From Leptolyngbya boryana PCC 6306 (GTDB lineage: Bacteria; Cyanobacteriota; Cyanobacteriia; Leptolyngbyales; Leptolyngbyaceae): 64,000 nt of DNA. A program made the translations under genes and the position numbers. This document shows positions 24,608-33,229 of this stretch, piece by piece (the stretch's first letter is position 1; every line of letters begins with the position of its first letter). The stretch is taken from NCBI RefSeq assembly GCF_000353285.1, contig NZ_KB731324.1, positions 2,312,577 through 2,376,576 on the forward strand, read 5' to 3'. The notes beneath the pieces were generated by a model. That model saw nothing but the letters and a program-made list of their open reading frames with translations. It ran no database searches and was not told where the DNA came from.

Positions 24608-25765
24608 ATGTCTTATCCTGGTACATCACCCATTATGATCGCTGACACCCCGCAACTTCAATTAGAAATTCCGAGCGATGCGTTGTCCCAGGTTTGGCAG
24701 CAACAAGCATTTACGACGGATGGAATTCATTGGCAAGCGGCACTCAATCAAGCGAGTCTCAAAACGCTCTTGCCCTGGGTACAAAGTTTTGCGCCGAATG
24801 CGCGAATTTGGGCAAATTCAGCCGCGCTTTCTAGTTTTTGGGAAGTGGTGAACGGCGGAGCGATCGAGTTTGAGAATCAGCGTTTAGTGGTGATTCCAAC
24901 TGCTGCGATCGACGATCGTGAACTGCGAGTGCCCCAAGAGTGGGTGGATCTTCCCAGTTGGGCAGGGGATTATTATCTATCGGTTGCCGTCAATTTAGAA
25001 GACGATGAAATTCAGGTTTTGGGATACACCACCCATCAAATGCTCAAGCAGCGCGCTCAGTATGATCCTCTTGATCGAACATATTCGCTCAATGAAGCCG
25101 ATCTGATTCCTGATACGAATGTGCTGTGGATTACGCGACGGCTTTGTCCGGATGAAGTTTTGCGATCGCAGCTTGCGCCTTTACCTGCGCTTTCCCTTCA
25201 GCAAGCTGAAAATCTACTTGCTCGGTTGGGAACTACGGATGTGGTTGTGCCGCGTTTAGCGATACCCTTTCAGCAGTGGGGCGCATTACTGGAGCATGGC
25301 GGTTGGCGGCAACGTCTGTATCAACGACGCTTAGGTCTACCCGAACAATGGTCAGTACAACAATGGCTTCAGAGCGGCATTTCCACGCTAGCAGAACAAT
25401 TCGGCTGGGGAGCAACAGAGATGCAGTCAAATCTGGCTTGGGCGCGTGGGTCTGAGATTAGCTCACAAAAGGCATTGTTACGCCATTTGTCGATCGCTGG
25501 AAAACCTTATGAGTTGAGAGTGTTTCAAAAGAGCGATGATGTCTGGCGCTTTGAGCTACAAAGTACTTCTGGAGCATTAATTCCAGGTGGCTTTAAGCTG
25601 CGATTGCTTCTAGAAGATTTGATGCCGTTTGAAAATAACGAAGATGTCGCCATGAATGCGATCGAGTGTCTTTATCTAGAAGTGCGGCTTAGCCCTGGCG
25701 ATACTTTAGTCTGGGAAACAGAACCCTTGCCAGAGAACTACGATCGCGAAATTCTTTGCTTTTAG
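24608..25765 (+). CDS. DUF1822 family protein
   Basis: The protein of about 385 residues matches the cyanobacterial DUF1822 family, seen in the N-terminal QLQLEIPSDALSQVWQQQAFTTDGIHWQAALNQ, the central LSVAVNLEDDEIQVLGYTTHQML and the C-terminal FKLRLLLEDLMPFENNEDVA stretches. Function is unknown; the gene typically follows a sigma factor gene, as here, so it may modulate that factor. I chose the ATG after the sigma stop. An ATG at 24527 inside the sigma gene is in frame, but its GGAGG is only one base away and too close. The TAG stop lies inside the terminal repeat of a MITE-like element. Confidence 0.82.
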   Translation: MSYPGTSPIMIADTPQLQLEIPSDALSQVWQQQAFTTDGIHWQAALNQASLKTLLPWVQSFAPNARIWANSAALSSFWEVVNGGAIEFENQRLVVIPTAAIDDRELRVPQEWVDLPSWAGDYYLSVAVNLEDDEIQVLGYTTHQMLKQRAQYDPLDRTYSLNEADLIPDTNVLWITRRLCPDEVLRSQLAPLPALSLQQAENLLARLGTTDVVVPRLAIPFQQWGALLEHGGWRQRLYQRRLGLPEQWSVQQWLQSGISTLAEQFGWGATEMQSNLAWARGSEISSQKALLRHLSIAGKPYELRVFQKSDDVWRFELQSTSGALIPGGFKLRLLLEDLMPFENNEDVAMNAIECLYLEVRLSPGDTLVWETEPLPENYDREILCF

Positions 25766-25976
25766 AGGGTCTTTGAAATGTATCAACAGTTGCTCGCTCC
25801 GTTCTAGCTCGCCCCGGAATGAATTCGGGGCTAACCGTGCGAAGTCCTTTGAAAAGGACTGAAGACCCCATTCTTATTAGCTTTTAGTCCCTTGAGTGGA
25901 CTTTGTTCAACTAGCCCGGATTTTCAATCACGGGCGGGTGAAGGCGATGAACAATACCTTTTAAACATCCTCTTAG
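25761..25976. repeat. MITE-like palindromic dispersed repeat, copy 2
   Basis: The copy fills the gap between the DUF1822 gene and convergent miaA almost exactly. Its left end begins TTTAGAGG, which supplies the TAG stop of DUF1822; its right end TTTTAAACATCCTCTTAG is the inverted counterpart, four bases from the miaA stop. The body matches copies 1 and 3 apart from scattered changes and small gaps. Confidence 0.8.
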
Positions 25977-25979
25977 TCC

Positions 25980-26972
25980 TCATCCAGGCAGCGATCGCGC
26001 TTCTGCTAAAAACACCTGAATCCGATCCCAAACTCGATCGACTAAATTTCCTGCATCCGCATCAAACCATTCCAGTTCCGGGACAGCTCGGAACCAAGTT
26101 CTTTGCCGTTTTGCAAACTGCCGCGTGTGCAGCACCGTCAACCGCTCCGCCTCTTGCAGAGAGATCTCTCCTCTCAAGTACTGCCGCATCTCTGCATAAC
26201 CCAACGTATTCAACAGCGGCAGATCCTCGCCATACTTCTGGCACAGTCGTTCTACTTCTTCGACAAATCCCATTTCAATCATTTGTCCTGCCCGTTTCGC
26301 AATCCGCTGCTCCAACTGATCCGACTCCAATCCAATCTGCAAAATCGGATAATTCGGCGGATTCTCCCCTTGCTGTTCAGAAATCGGACGACCCGTCACA
26401 TAAAAAACTTCCAACGCTCTCAACGTCCGCACCTGATCATTTGCATGAATCCGCTCTGCCGCAGCCGAGTCTACTTGTTGCAGCATTGCATAAAGCGTCT
26501 TCTGCCCGAGTGTTTCCAACTGCGATCGCAATTCCAACTGAGGCGCAACTCGCGGAATTTTCATCCCACGCGCGATCGCTTTAATGTAGAGTCCAGTTCC
26601 ACCAACCAGGAAAAGGTGGGGAGTGGATCTACTCCCCACTTTCTCAATCAACCCATTCGCCCGCTCCTGATAATCCGCCACCGTCAACGTCTCCGTCGGC
26701 TCGCAAATATCAATCAAAAAATGCGGCACTTGATTTAACTCTCGCTGAGTCGGTTTTGCCGTTCCGATGGTAAACTCTCGATACACTTGGCGCGAATCGG
26801 CACTCAAGATGATAGACTGCGAGCGTTTTGCAAGCTCGATCGCTAAACCTGATTTGCCACTTGCCGTCGCGCCAGCGATTATAATAAGTACAGGTGTATT
26901 GCTTAATCTTTTTTGATCGTTTTGCGATTTATAAGCCAAAATAGACCGATCCATCCTACTTTCAAAATTCAT
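25980..26972 (-). CDS. miaA: tRNA dimethylallyltransferase
   Basis: MiaA adds the dimethylallyl group to N6 of A37 in tRNAs that read codons starting with U. The P-loop GATASGKS (about 33-40), the substrate motif [34 protein letters not shown] and the tail [41 protein letters not shown] are all diagnostic. Between ADYQ and LVGGTG there is a slightly long segment ([10 protein letters not shown]) encoded by a DNA palindrome, probably a small insertion tolerated in a surface loop. It is divergent from gyrB. Confidence 0.96.
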   Translation of the reverse strand: MNFESRMDRSILAYKSQNDQKRLSNTPVLIIIAGATASGKSGLAIELAKRSQSIILSADSRQVYREFTIGTAKPTQRELNQVPHFLIDICEPTETLTVADYQERANGLIEKVGSRSTPHLFLVGGTGLYIKAIARGMKIPRVAPQLELRSQLETLGQKTLYAMLQQVDSAAAERIHANDQVRTLRALEVFYVTGRPISEQQGENPPNYPILQIGLESDQLEQRIAKRAGQMIEMGFVEEVERLCQKYGEDLPLLNTLGYAEMRQYLRGEISLQEAERLTVLHTRQFAKRQRTWFRAVPELEWFDADAGNLVDRVWDRIQVFLAEARSLPG

Positions 26973-27010
26973 CAGAGACTGTCCTAAAACCGCTCATAAG
27001 CCATTTGTGC

Positions 27011-27016
27011 TATAAT
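27011..27016 (+). promoter_or_regulatory. Candidate -10 element of gyrB
   Basis: A consensus TATAAT stands 64 bases before the gyrB ATG in the divergent miaA-gyrB gap. No convincing TTGACA-like -35 was seen at the proper distance. Confidence 0.45.
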
Positions 27017-27079
27017 TTTGGTGAAATTTGTCTCTCTCTTACTGATTTCGCTCCTTATTGCCCTAAAAGAACGCTTCCT

Positions 27080-29002
27080 ATGACGACAAACTACGATGCG
27101 CAGCAGATTCAAGTCCTTGAAGGTCTTGAAGCCGTAAGAAAACGCCCCGGCATGTATATCGGCAGTACTGGACCTCGCGGACTGCACCATCTTGTTTACG
27201 AGGTTGTCGATAACTCCGTCGATGAAGCACTTGCGGGCTACTGTAAAGCGATCGATATTTCAATTAACGCCGATGGTTCTGTCACCGTAACCGATGACGG
27301 ACGCGGCATTCCCACTGGAATTCATCCTAAAACCGGGAAGTCAGCACTGGAAACCGTGATGACGATTCTACACGCTGGCGGTAAGTTTGGCGGCGGTGGA
27401 TACAAAGTCTCTGGCGGTCTGCATGGGGTTGGGATTTCAGTTGTCAACGCACTCTCCGAATGGGTCGAAGTCACCGTCTGGCGCGAGAAGAAAGTTCACC
27501 TGCAACGATTTGAGCGGGGAATTGCGATGGGGGAATTGCAAGTCGAGCCTTATCCTCAAGCGAGAACCGGAACATCCGTCACCTTTCTGCCCGATGCTTC
27601 GATCTTCACGGAAACCACGAAGTTCGACTACACTACCCTCTCTGGACGATTGCGGGAGCTTGCTTATCTTAACGGTGGGGTTCGGATCAAATTCGCCGAT
27701 CACCGAGAAGGCTCTGAACGAGAAGATGTCTACTTCTACGAAGGCGGAATTCGTGAGTACATCTCTTACATGAACCGCGAAAAGCAACCGCTGCATGAAG
27801 AAGTCATCTTTGTTAGTGGGGAACGCAACGGCATTCAAGTTGAAGTGGCGCTGCAATGGTGTTCCGATGCCTACAACGACAATATTATTGGCTTTGCGAA
27901 TAACATTCGTACCGTCGATGGTGGAACGCATTTAGAAGGCTTGAAAGCAGTTCTGACTCGCACCCTGAATACGATCGCGCGCAAGCGGAACAAGATTAAA
28001 GAAAACGAATCGAATCTTGCCGGGGAAAACATCCGAGAAGGCTTAACGGCTGTGATTTCGGTGAAGGTTCCTGATCCTGAGTTTGAAGGTCAAACCAAGA
28101 CGAAATTAGGCAATACCGAAGTTCGTGGGATTGTTGATTCGCTGGTCGGTGAAGTGCTGACTGAGTATCTAGAATTCCGTCCGAACGTTTCGGATGCGAT
28201 TATTGAGAAAGCAGTTCAGGCGTTCAAAGCAGCAGAAGCGGCTCGACATGCACGAGAAATGGTGCGCCGCAAGTCGGTTCTCGAATCTTCTACACTGCCT
28301 GGAAAACTCGCAGACTGTGCATCTCGCGATCCAAGCGAATCCGAGATTTACATTGTGGAAGGGGATTCTGCGGGCGGTTCTGCAAAACAAGGACGCGATC
28401 GCCGATTCCAAGCGATTCTGCCGTTGCGCGGTAAGATTCTCAACATCGAGAAAACCGATGACTCGAAGATCTACAAGAACACTGAAATTCAAGCTTTAAT
28501 TACTGCATTGGGCTTGGGTATCAAAGGCGAAGAATTCGATGTGTCTCAGCTTCGCTACCACCGCATCATCATCATGACGGACGCAGACGTAGATGGAGCG
28601 CACATCCGCACCTTGCTACTGACCTTCTTCTATCGCTATCAGCGCATGATGGTCGATCAAGGCTATGTGTATATTGCTTGTCCTCCATTGTTCAAAGTCG
28701 AACGTGGACGCAATCACTACTATTGCTACAGTGAGCGAGAACTGCAAGAACGCTTAGCAACCTTCCCAGACAATGCGAGCTATAACATTCAGCGCTTCAA
28801 AGGGTTGGGTGAAATGATGCCACAGCAGCTATGGGATACAACGATGAATCCTGAAACTCGGACACTCAAACGAGTTGAAATCGAAGATGCAGCAGAAGCC
28901 GATCGCGTCTTTACGGTGTTGATGGGCGATCGCGTTGCCCCCCGTCGCGAATTCATCGAGACTTATGGCTCGAAGATGAATTTAGCAGACCTCGATATCT
29001 AA
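27080..29002 (+). CDS. gyrB: DNA gyrase subunit B
   Basis: GyrB is the ATPase subunit of gyrase, which with GyrA introduces negative supercoils. The start [30 protein letters not shown] is the classic beginning; the GHKL ATP site follows ([27 protein letters not shown]), then the TOPRIM domain ([40 protein letters not shown]) and the C-terminal [21 protein letters not shown]. The length of 640 residues is normal for the short cyanobacterial form without the enteric insertion. In-frame codons upstream of the chosen ATG do not resemble GyrB. Confidence 0.98.
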   Translation: MTTNYDAQQIQVLEGLEAVRKRPGMYIGSTGPRGLHHLVYEVVDNSVDEALAGYCKAIDISINADGSVTVTDDGRGIPTGIHPKTGKSALETVMTILHAGGKFGGGGYKVSGGLHGVGISVVNALSEWVEVTVWREKKVHLQRFERGIAMGELQVEPYPQARTGTSVTFLPDASIFTETTKFDYTTLSGRLRELAYLNGGVRIKFADHREGSEREDVYFYEGGIREYISYMNREKQPLHEEVIFVSGERNGIQVEVALQWCSDAYNDNIIGFANNIRTVDGGTHLEGLKAVLTRTLNTIARKRNKIKENESNLAGENIREGLTAVISVKVPDPEFEGQTKTKLGNTEVRGIVDSLVGEVLTEYLEFRPNVSDAIIEKAVQAFKAAEAARHAREMVRRKSVLESSTLPGKLADCASRDPSESEIYIVEGDSAGGSAKQGRDRRFQAILPLRGKILNIEKTDDSKIYKNTEIQALITALGLGIKGEEFDVSQLRYHRIIIMTDADVDGAHIRTLLLTFFYRYQRMMVDQGYVYIACPPLFKVERGRNHYYCYSERELQERLATFPDNASYNIQRFKGLGEMMPQQLWDTTMNPETRTLKRVEIEDAAEADRVFTVLMGDRVAPRREFIETYGSKMNLADLDI

Positions 29003-29027
29003 TTGGTTTGCTATTTCAATTGTCTTG

Positions 29028-29064
29028 AAGCTCAGCTAGTTTAAAAGCACTAGCTGAGCTTTTT
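29028..29064. terminator. Strong terminator shared by gyrB and the convergent operon
   Basis: AAGCTCAGCTAGT pairs perfectly with ACTAGCTGAGCTT over an eight-base loop, followed by TTTG. On the minus strand the TAG stop of the TIM-barrel gene lies inside the stem, so one hairpin closes both transcripts. Confidence 0.85.
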
Positions 29065-29943
29065 GTTGATGAGTGCAGCTTCTCCAAATCCGGATTGCAT
29101 AAACTGTCGCCGCTGGCGTTCTGCCATCCAGCAGGTCACATCCCACACATCCGCGATCGGCATTTTCGTAAACGGCAAGGTCTGCATATAGCCATCCCAT
29201 AGAAACTCTGGATTCATTGTGACTTGAGAGAATCCTCGTTGCCTTTGCGCCTTCCAAATGAGATCCCACCAGCGTTCATGCGCCGCCAAAGCTGCCGTAT
29301 ATTCGGGCGCTCGCGGATCAGGAACTTGAGCATGTTGAGCATAGCCGACTCGACAATGAATATGCATCGCTCGCTGAGCGCACTGCTCTAGAATTGCCCA
29401 TTCACTATCGAGTAACCGTTCACAGACGACGCACCAATGGCTAAAATCACACGTCAATTTCATCTCTGGAAATTGTGCGAGTAAATCTCGCGTAATCCAA
29501 GGATTAAACAGCGATCGACTTCGATGCGTCTCAAAGCTAATTGTTACTCCTGACGTTTGCTCTAGTTCAAGCGCTTGTCCAAAAAAGTCCACATTCTGCT
29601 GCCATGACCAAGCATCATACCCACACATGGTCGAAACAAACATCGCTCCCATGTCGATCGCATGTTCGACAGTCCAGCGTAAATCATTGAGATGATCTTG
29701 AATTGTGCGATCGCGCTGAGGAATCCACCAATCTTCAGGTGTATCGGGATTCACCCCCGTCGTCGCTTCAGCAATGTAGACTAGTTGATGTTCAGCTAAT
29801 TTTTGACGTAGCTTGTGGCGGTGTTCGATTTCGTTTGGAATCGGGCCTTCTAGCCCATCGAATCCGCCCTGAAGCGTCTGCTCGATCAGTTCATCGAGAT
29901 CGGATGAACCTGACCAGACTGAACGTAGCATCAATAGTTTCAT
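29050..29943 (-). CDS. Sugar phosphate isomerase/epimerase-like TIM-barrel protein
   Basis: The 297-residue protein fits the xylose-isomerase-like (AP endonuclease 2) TIM barrel: FDGLEGPIPNEIEHRHKL near the start, FVSTMCGYDAWSW, VTISFETHRSRSLFNPW (metal-binding Glu), LTCDFSHWCVVCERLL (Asp and His) and MHIHCRVGYAQHAQVPDP. These residues would bind a divalent metal. The substrate is unknown. The start overlaps the Rieske gene stop (ATGA), and it is the third gene of an operon with an uptake protein and an oxygenase, so it probably acts on the oxygenase product. Confidence 0.82.
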   Translation of the reverse strand: MKLLMLRSVWSGSSDLDELIEQTLQGGFDGLEGPIPNEIEHRHKLRQKLAEHQLVYIAEATTGVNPDTPEDWWIPQRDRTIQDHLNDLRWTVEHAIDMGAMFVSTMCGYDAWSWQQNVDFFGQALELEQTSGVTISFETHRSRSLFNPWITRDLLAQFPEMKLTCDFSHWCVVCERLLDSEWAILEQCAQRAMHIHCRVGYAQHAQVPDPRAPEYTAALAAHERWWDLIWKAQRQRGFSQVTMNPEFLWDGYMQTLPFTKMPIADVWDVTCWMAERQRRQFMQSGFGEAALINKKLS

Positions 29944-31136
29944 TGTGAATTGGCGCCTTGAATTTGCTGGGCTAGATATTTTTGAAATAACCAAATCGGC
30001 ATTTCTAAATGTCCCAACGCTCCGGGTGAATAAACCGACGATCGCAATCCTCGCTGTACCGCAGTACAAACCTCAACATCTTCTAAGTGAAACTCTTTGA
30101 GTCCAGCAATCTCTCGTTCGAGAATCTGCGGAAACTCTGGCATATCCTTGCTTTCAGAAGTCACTAACAATGTTGTATGCAGCGTCATTTCACCTGCGCT
30201 CGTCGGCAGTAGCAAGTACCAATAAACGCGATCGGGTCCTGTAAACAATAAGAAATTCGGATTCCCAAGATAGACTGCATATTCATAATGATCTTGAGGC
30301 AGCAGATTCACTGGCGTTTGAAACACTGTCGGAGACTGCCCTGCGTTAATCCGTTCTACGATCGATTTTGCTAACGGTAAATGACAGACAACTCCGTTTA
30401 AGACTTCTGGCTCTGTCCATGTCTTTGCCGCAGGCAGCATCGGTTCAAAGGTTTTAGCGTGAGTCCCTAAATGATGATAGGGTTCCATAAAATTCTCAAC
30501 TAAGACCTTCCAATTAAATTGGCAATTCCACTCTAGGTTCGCAACCATCTGCATTTCTGCAATGTTCCACCGTTCTAGATAGGGAGAGAGTGCAGCATAG
30601 TGAGTGCTAACCGATTCAATCTCAGGGTCGAAGGTGATAAAAATAAAGCCGTGCCAGATCTCAGATCGAAACTTGGGTAAACAAACTTTGTCCGGCTCAA
30701 ACTGCTGACTCTGGTGCATTTCTGGCGCGCCGACGAGCGTTCCGTCTAATCCATACACCCAATGATGATACGGGCAGAGAAAGCTCCGACGATTGCCTTG
30801 TGCTGCATGTCCAAATCCTTCTGGCATCATGTCCATCCCGCGATGAGCACAGACTCGCGACAGCACTCGAATCTGATTATCTTTGCCTCGGACAATTACA
30901 AGAGGTTCATCGATTAGATCAAGGTTAATATAATCGCCGGGCTGAGGCACTTGTGAGCAATGCCCGACACAGAGCCATTGTCGTTTGAAAATGTGTTGAA
31001 CTTCCCATTGGTAGAAGTCTGGATCAGTGTAAGTTTCTGCGGGTAGTGCGATCGCAGTTTCTAAAGGTCTACTCGCAGCTTCTAAGATCTTCTGTTGGAG
31101 TTCAACAAGCTTTTGCGGATGGGAACAGACGGTCAT
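29940..31136 (-). CDS. Rieske non-heme iron ring-hydroxylating oxygenase, alpha subunit
   Basis: The Rieske 2Fe-2S site is CAHRG (about C96, H98) with CPYHH (C121, H124). The catalytic iron site is VENFMEPYHHLGTHAKTF (His about 222 and 226) with a downstream carboxylate. At 398 residues it has the usual alpha subunit length. Such enzymes use NAD(P)H electrons, delivered by a reductase, to hydroxylate or demethylate aromatic or amine compounds. No reductase gene lies nearby, so a general ferredoxin probably serves it. The operon context (binding protein before, TIM barrel after) points to use of an imported organic substrate. Confidence 0.88.
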   Translation of the reverse strand: MTVCSHPQKLVELQQKILEAASRPLETAIALPAETYTDPDFYQWEVQHIFKRQWLCVGHCSQVPQPGDYINLDLIDEPLVIVRGKDNQIRVLSRVCAHRGMDMMPEGFGHAAQGNRRSFLCPYHHWVYGLDGTLVGAPEMHQSQQFEPDKVCLPKFRSEIWHGFIFITFDPEIESVSTHYAALSPYLERWNIAEMQMVANLEWNCQFNWKVLVENFMEPYHHLGTHAKTFEPMLPAAKTWTEPEVLNGVVCHLPLAKSIVERINAGQSPTVFQTPVNLLPQDHYEYAVYLGNPNFLLFTGPDRVYWYLLLPTSAGEMTLHTTLLVTSESKDMPEFPQILEREIAGLKEFHLEDVEVCTAVQRGLRSSVYSPGALGHLEMPIWLFQKYLAQQIQGANSQ

Positions 31137-31160
31137 AAATGCAACTCCTTATTGATCGAT

Positions 31161-32195
31161 CTAAGCTTGAATCCCTTTCAGAAAAGAGGTATTGACGACC
31201 GAATCAGCTTTAACAGTCTTCGTCATCAATCCTGCTTCTATCCAAACTTGTTGTGCTTTCGGAAAGCTTTCAAAGAATGGAGCAGTCCCATTTCCCTTTA
31301 AGCCAAAATAAGTGGCGTTCTCTTGGAGATCTGCGTACTTACACCCTTTGACCATTTCGCTGACTTCTTGCTCAGACACACCTAAACCTTTCGCAATCAC
31401 AGCATTTGCTTGAGTTGGGTTCGCTTTCCAGTATTCAACTGCATCAAACCAGGCTTTAATTACCCCGCTCACGGCATCTGGATTTGTTTTGGCATATTCC
31501 TGATGAACAATCAACAAGTCGAGTAAAAGTCCTGGTTTTTCTCGGCTAGTGGTCAGGATATGAGCATTCGGGGCTTGTTTTGCAGAAGTGGATAGATATG
31601 GCTCCCAGGTTACAGCAGCTTTGGCACGCCCTGCGCTGAATGCGCTTGCCGCATCGCCTGCGGTTGGCATGTATATGGCTTGAACATCTTGAGCCGATAA
31701 CTTAGCTTCTTTCATCAAAGATAGGAGAAAGAAATGAGAGGGAGAGCCTTTTTCAACGGCGATCGATTGTCCTCGCAAGTCGGCAACTTTCGCAATTTCT
31801 TTACTCGAAACAATGCCATCTGCGCCGTAAGAATCATCTAATTTGAGAATGCAGGATGCAGGGAGTCCCTGAGCCGCTTCGATCGCAAACCAGTCGAGTG
31901 TAGAAATCGAAAATTGCACTTCTTGCGAAGCTAAGGCACTGCGACGGGGGGCTGCATCTTCAATTTTGAGAATTTCTGCATCGAGTCCATACTTTTCAAA
32001 GAGTTTCTGGTCTTTCGCAACAAAGAAAGGACCATACCCAACCCAGGTCAAAATCGCAATTTTGATCGGTTTGAGAGAACTGGGTTTGTCTGATGATGAG
32101 GAGTTCGTTCGATTTTGACAGGCTGCGATCGCTGTTGTTGTTCCAGCCAGCAAACCATATTTCAGCAGTTGACGACGCTGTATCACTCTAGTCAC
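31161..32195 (-). CDS. SsuA/TauA/NMT1-type substrate-binding protein
   Basis: The leader has RRQLLKYGLLAGTTTAIAAC, combining a twin-arginine-like start and a lipobox, so it is probably an exported lipoprotein. The body has IAILTWVGYGPFFVAKDQKLFEKYGLDAEI, then VQFSISTLDWFAIEAAQ and AAVTWEPYLS, which mark the nitrate/sulfonate/taurine/thiamine-precursor binding family. It is the first gene of the operon; no permease or ATPase is beside it. The likely ligand is a small organic acid or amine handled by the Rieske enzyme, which is inference. Confidence 0.85.
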   Translation of the reverse strand: MTRVIQRRQLLKYGLLAGTTTAIAACQNRTNSSSSDKPSSLKPIKIAILTWVGYGPFFVAKDQKLFEKYGLDAEILKIEDAAPRRSALASQEVQFSISTLDWFAIEAAQGLPASCILKLDDSYGADGIVSSKEIAKVADLRGQSIAVEKGSPSHFFLLSLMKEAKLSAQDVQAIYMPTAGDAASAFSAGRAKAAVTWEPYLSTSAKQAPNAHILTTSREKPGLLLDLLIVHQEYAKTNPDAVSGVIKAWFDAVEYWKANPTQANAVIAKGLGVSEQEVSEMVKGCKYADLQENATYFGLKGNGTAPFFESFPKAQQVWIEAGLMTKTVKADSVVNTSFLKGIQA

Positions 32196-32452
32196 TCTCC
32201 AATCGTTTTAGATGGAACTGTGTAGTCACTCAAAGGCACGACAAACAAGCGATAGGGATAAAATCATTGTCTAGGTTAGGAGGATATCTAGTAGAAAAAT
32301 GTGTCTCAAGCAACAAAATTCGTACTTATGTGCCAAAATAATTGCGAATTTAGAGCCTCAAAGCTATTCAAATTTGTTTTAGCTACAAAATTCTGCCTAT
32401 AACTGCGAATATCGAATTTAACTCTATCGAATGAGTTGCAGACATTCCGATG

Positions 32453-32458
32453 TATACT
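32453..32458 (+). promoter_or_regulatory. Candidate -10 element of the AsnC/Lrp-type gene
   Basis: TATACT preceded by TG (TGTATACT) stands 29 bases before the ATG of the regulator gene, an extended -10 shape. It is in the 291-base divergent region that must also drive the Rieske operon. Confidence 0.3.
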
Positions 32459-32486
32459 ACGGGTTCCGTGCGATAAAGTTGGTGCT

Positions 32487-33005
32487 ATGTCTGATGAACC
32501 CGCATCTCAAGGAGTCGAAGGCGCTCAGTCCAACTTAGATGAGTTGGACATTGAGATTGTTCAACTCCTGCACAAAGATGGGCGGATGCCGTTTACGGAA
32601 ATTGCGAAGCAGCTAGGTGTGTCAGAAGCCACGATCCGCAATCGGGTTCAGCGTTTGACAAATTCTGGCGCAATTACGATTCAGGCTTACTTGAACCCGA
32701 ATAAGCTAGGATTCCGCAGCATTGCGCTGATTGAATTGAAAATGGTTAATTTAGAGCGAGCACAAGCGATCGCCTCTGAGTTAGTCGAGCAAGATTCAGT
32801 GAGCTATGTTGCGTTTGTCGCAGGAAGCTATGATCTATTTGTAGAAGTTACTTACGATACGAATGAAGGATTGCTTGACTTTCTAACCGCGTTAAGAGCA
32901 AAACCTGGCATCATTAATTGTGAAACAGCCACAGTTCTGAAGCTACTGAAAACTCAGTATTCATTTCAGATACGATCGACGAAGAGTTCTAGCTTTTCAT
33001 CTTAA
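32487..33005 (+). CDS. Lrp/AsnC family transcription regulator
   Basis: The 172-residue protein has the AsnC-type helix-turn-helix (LDELDIEIVQLLHKDGRMPFTEIAKQLGVSEATIRNRVQRLTNSGAI) and the RAM effector domain (VSYVAFVAGSYDLFVEVTYDTNEGLLDFLTALRAKPGI). Such proteins form octamers and often control the divergent gene in response to an amino acid or related metabolite. It faces the Rieske operon across 291 bases and is its most likely regulator. I chose the internal ATG; an upstream frame opening has no family resemblance. Confidence 0.9.
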   Translation: MSDEPASQGVEGAQSNLDELDIEIVQLLHKDGRMPFTEIAKQLGVSEATIRNRVQRLTNSGAITIQAYLNPNKLGFRSIALIELKMVNLERAQAIASELVEQDSVSYVAFVAGSYDLFVEVTYDTNEGLLDFLTALRAKPGIINCETATVLKLLKTQYSFQIRSTKSSSFSS

Positions 33006-33016
33006 TTCTGCCTCTA

Positions 33017-33229
33017 AGAGGCTGTTTGAAACGTATCAACAGTTTCCTCGCTCCGTGCTATGTCGCCCCGGAATGAAATTCCAGGGCTAACGGTGCGAAG
33101 TCCTTTGAAAAGGACTGAAGACCCGGTTCTAACTGGCTGTTAGTCCCTTGAGTGGACTTTGTTCAACTAGCCCGGAATTCCATTCCAGGGCGGGTGAATG
33201 CGATGAACGATACTGTTCAAACATTCTCT
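33017..33229. repeat. MITE-like palindromic dispersed repeat, copy 3
   Basis: This is the best preserved copy. Terminal inverted repeats are AGAGGCTGTTTGAAACGTAT on the left and, read inversely, AGAGAATGTTTGAACAGTAT on the right. Inside, GCCCCGGAATGAAATTCC...GGGCTAAC mirrors CTAGCCCGGAATTCC...GGGCGGG, with small hairpins between. The right end overlaps the DUF790 gene and supplies its last codons and stop. Confidence 0.82.

Noticed and set aside
25892-26584. Long plus-strand frame opposite miaA
   Set aside because: MiaA on the minus strand has all family motifs; the opposite frame begins in a repeat element and resembles no protein.
27437-27931. Minus-strand frame of 164 codons opposite gyrB
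   Set aside because: It is the antisense shadow of a highly conserved gene with strong codon bias.
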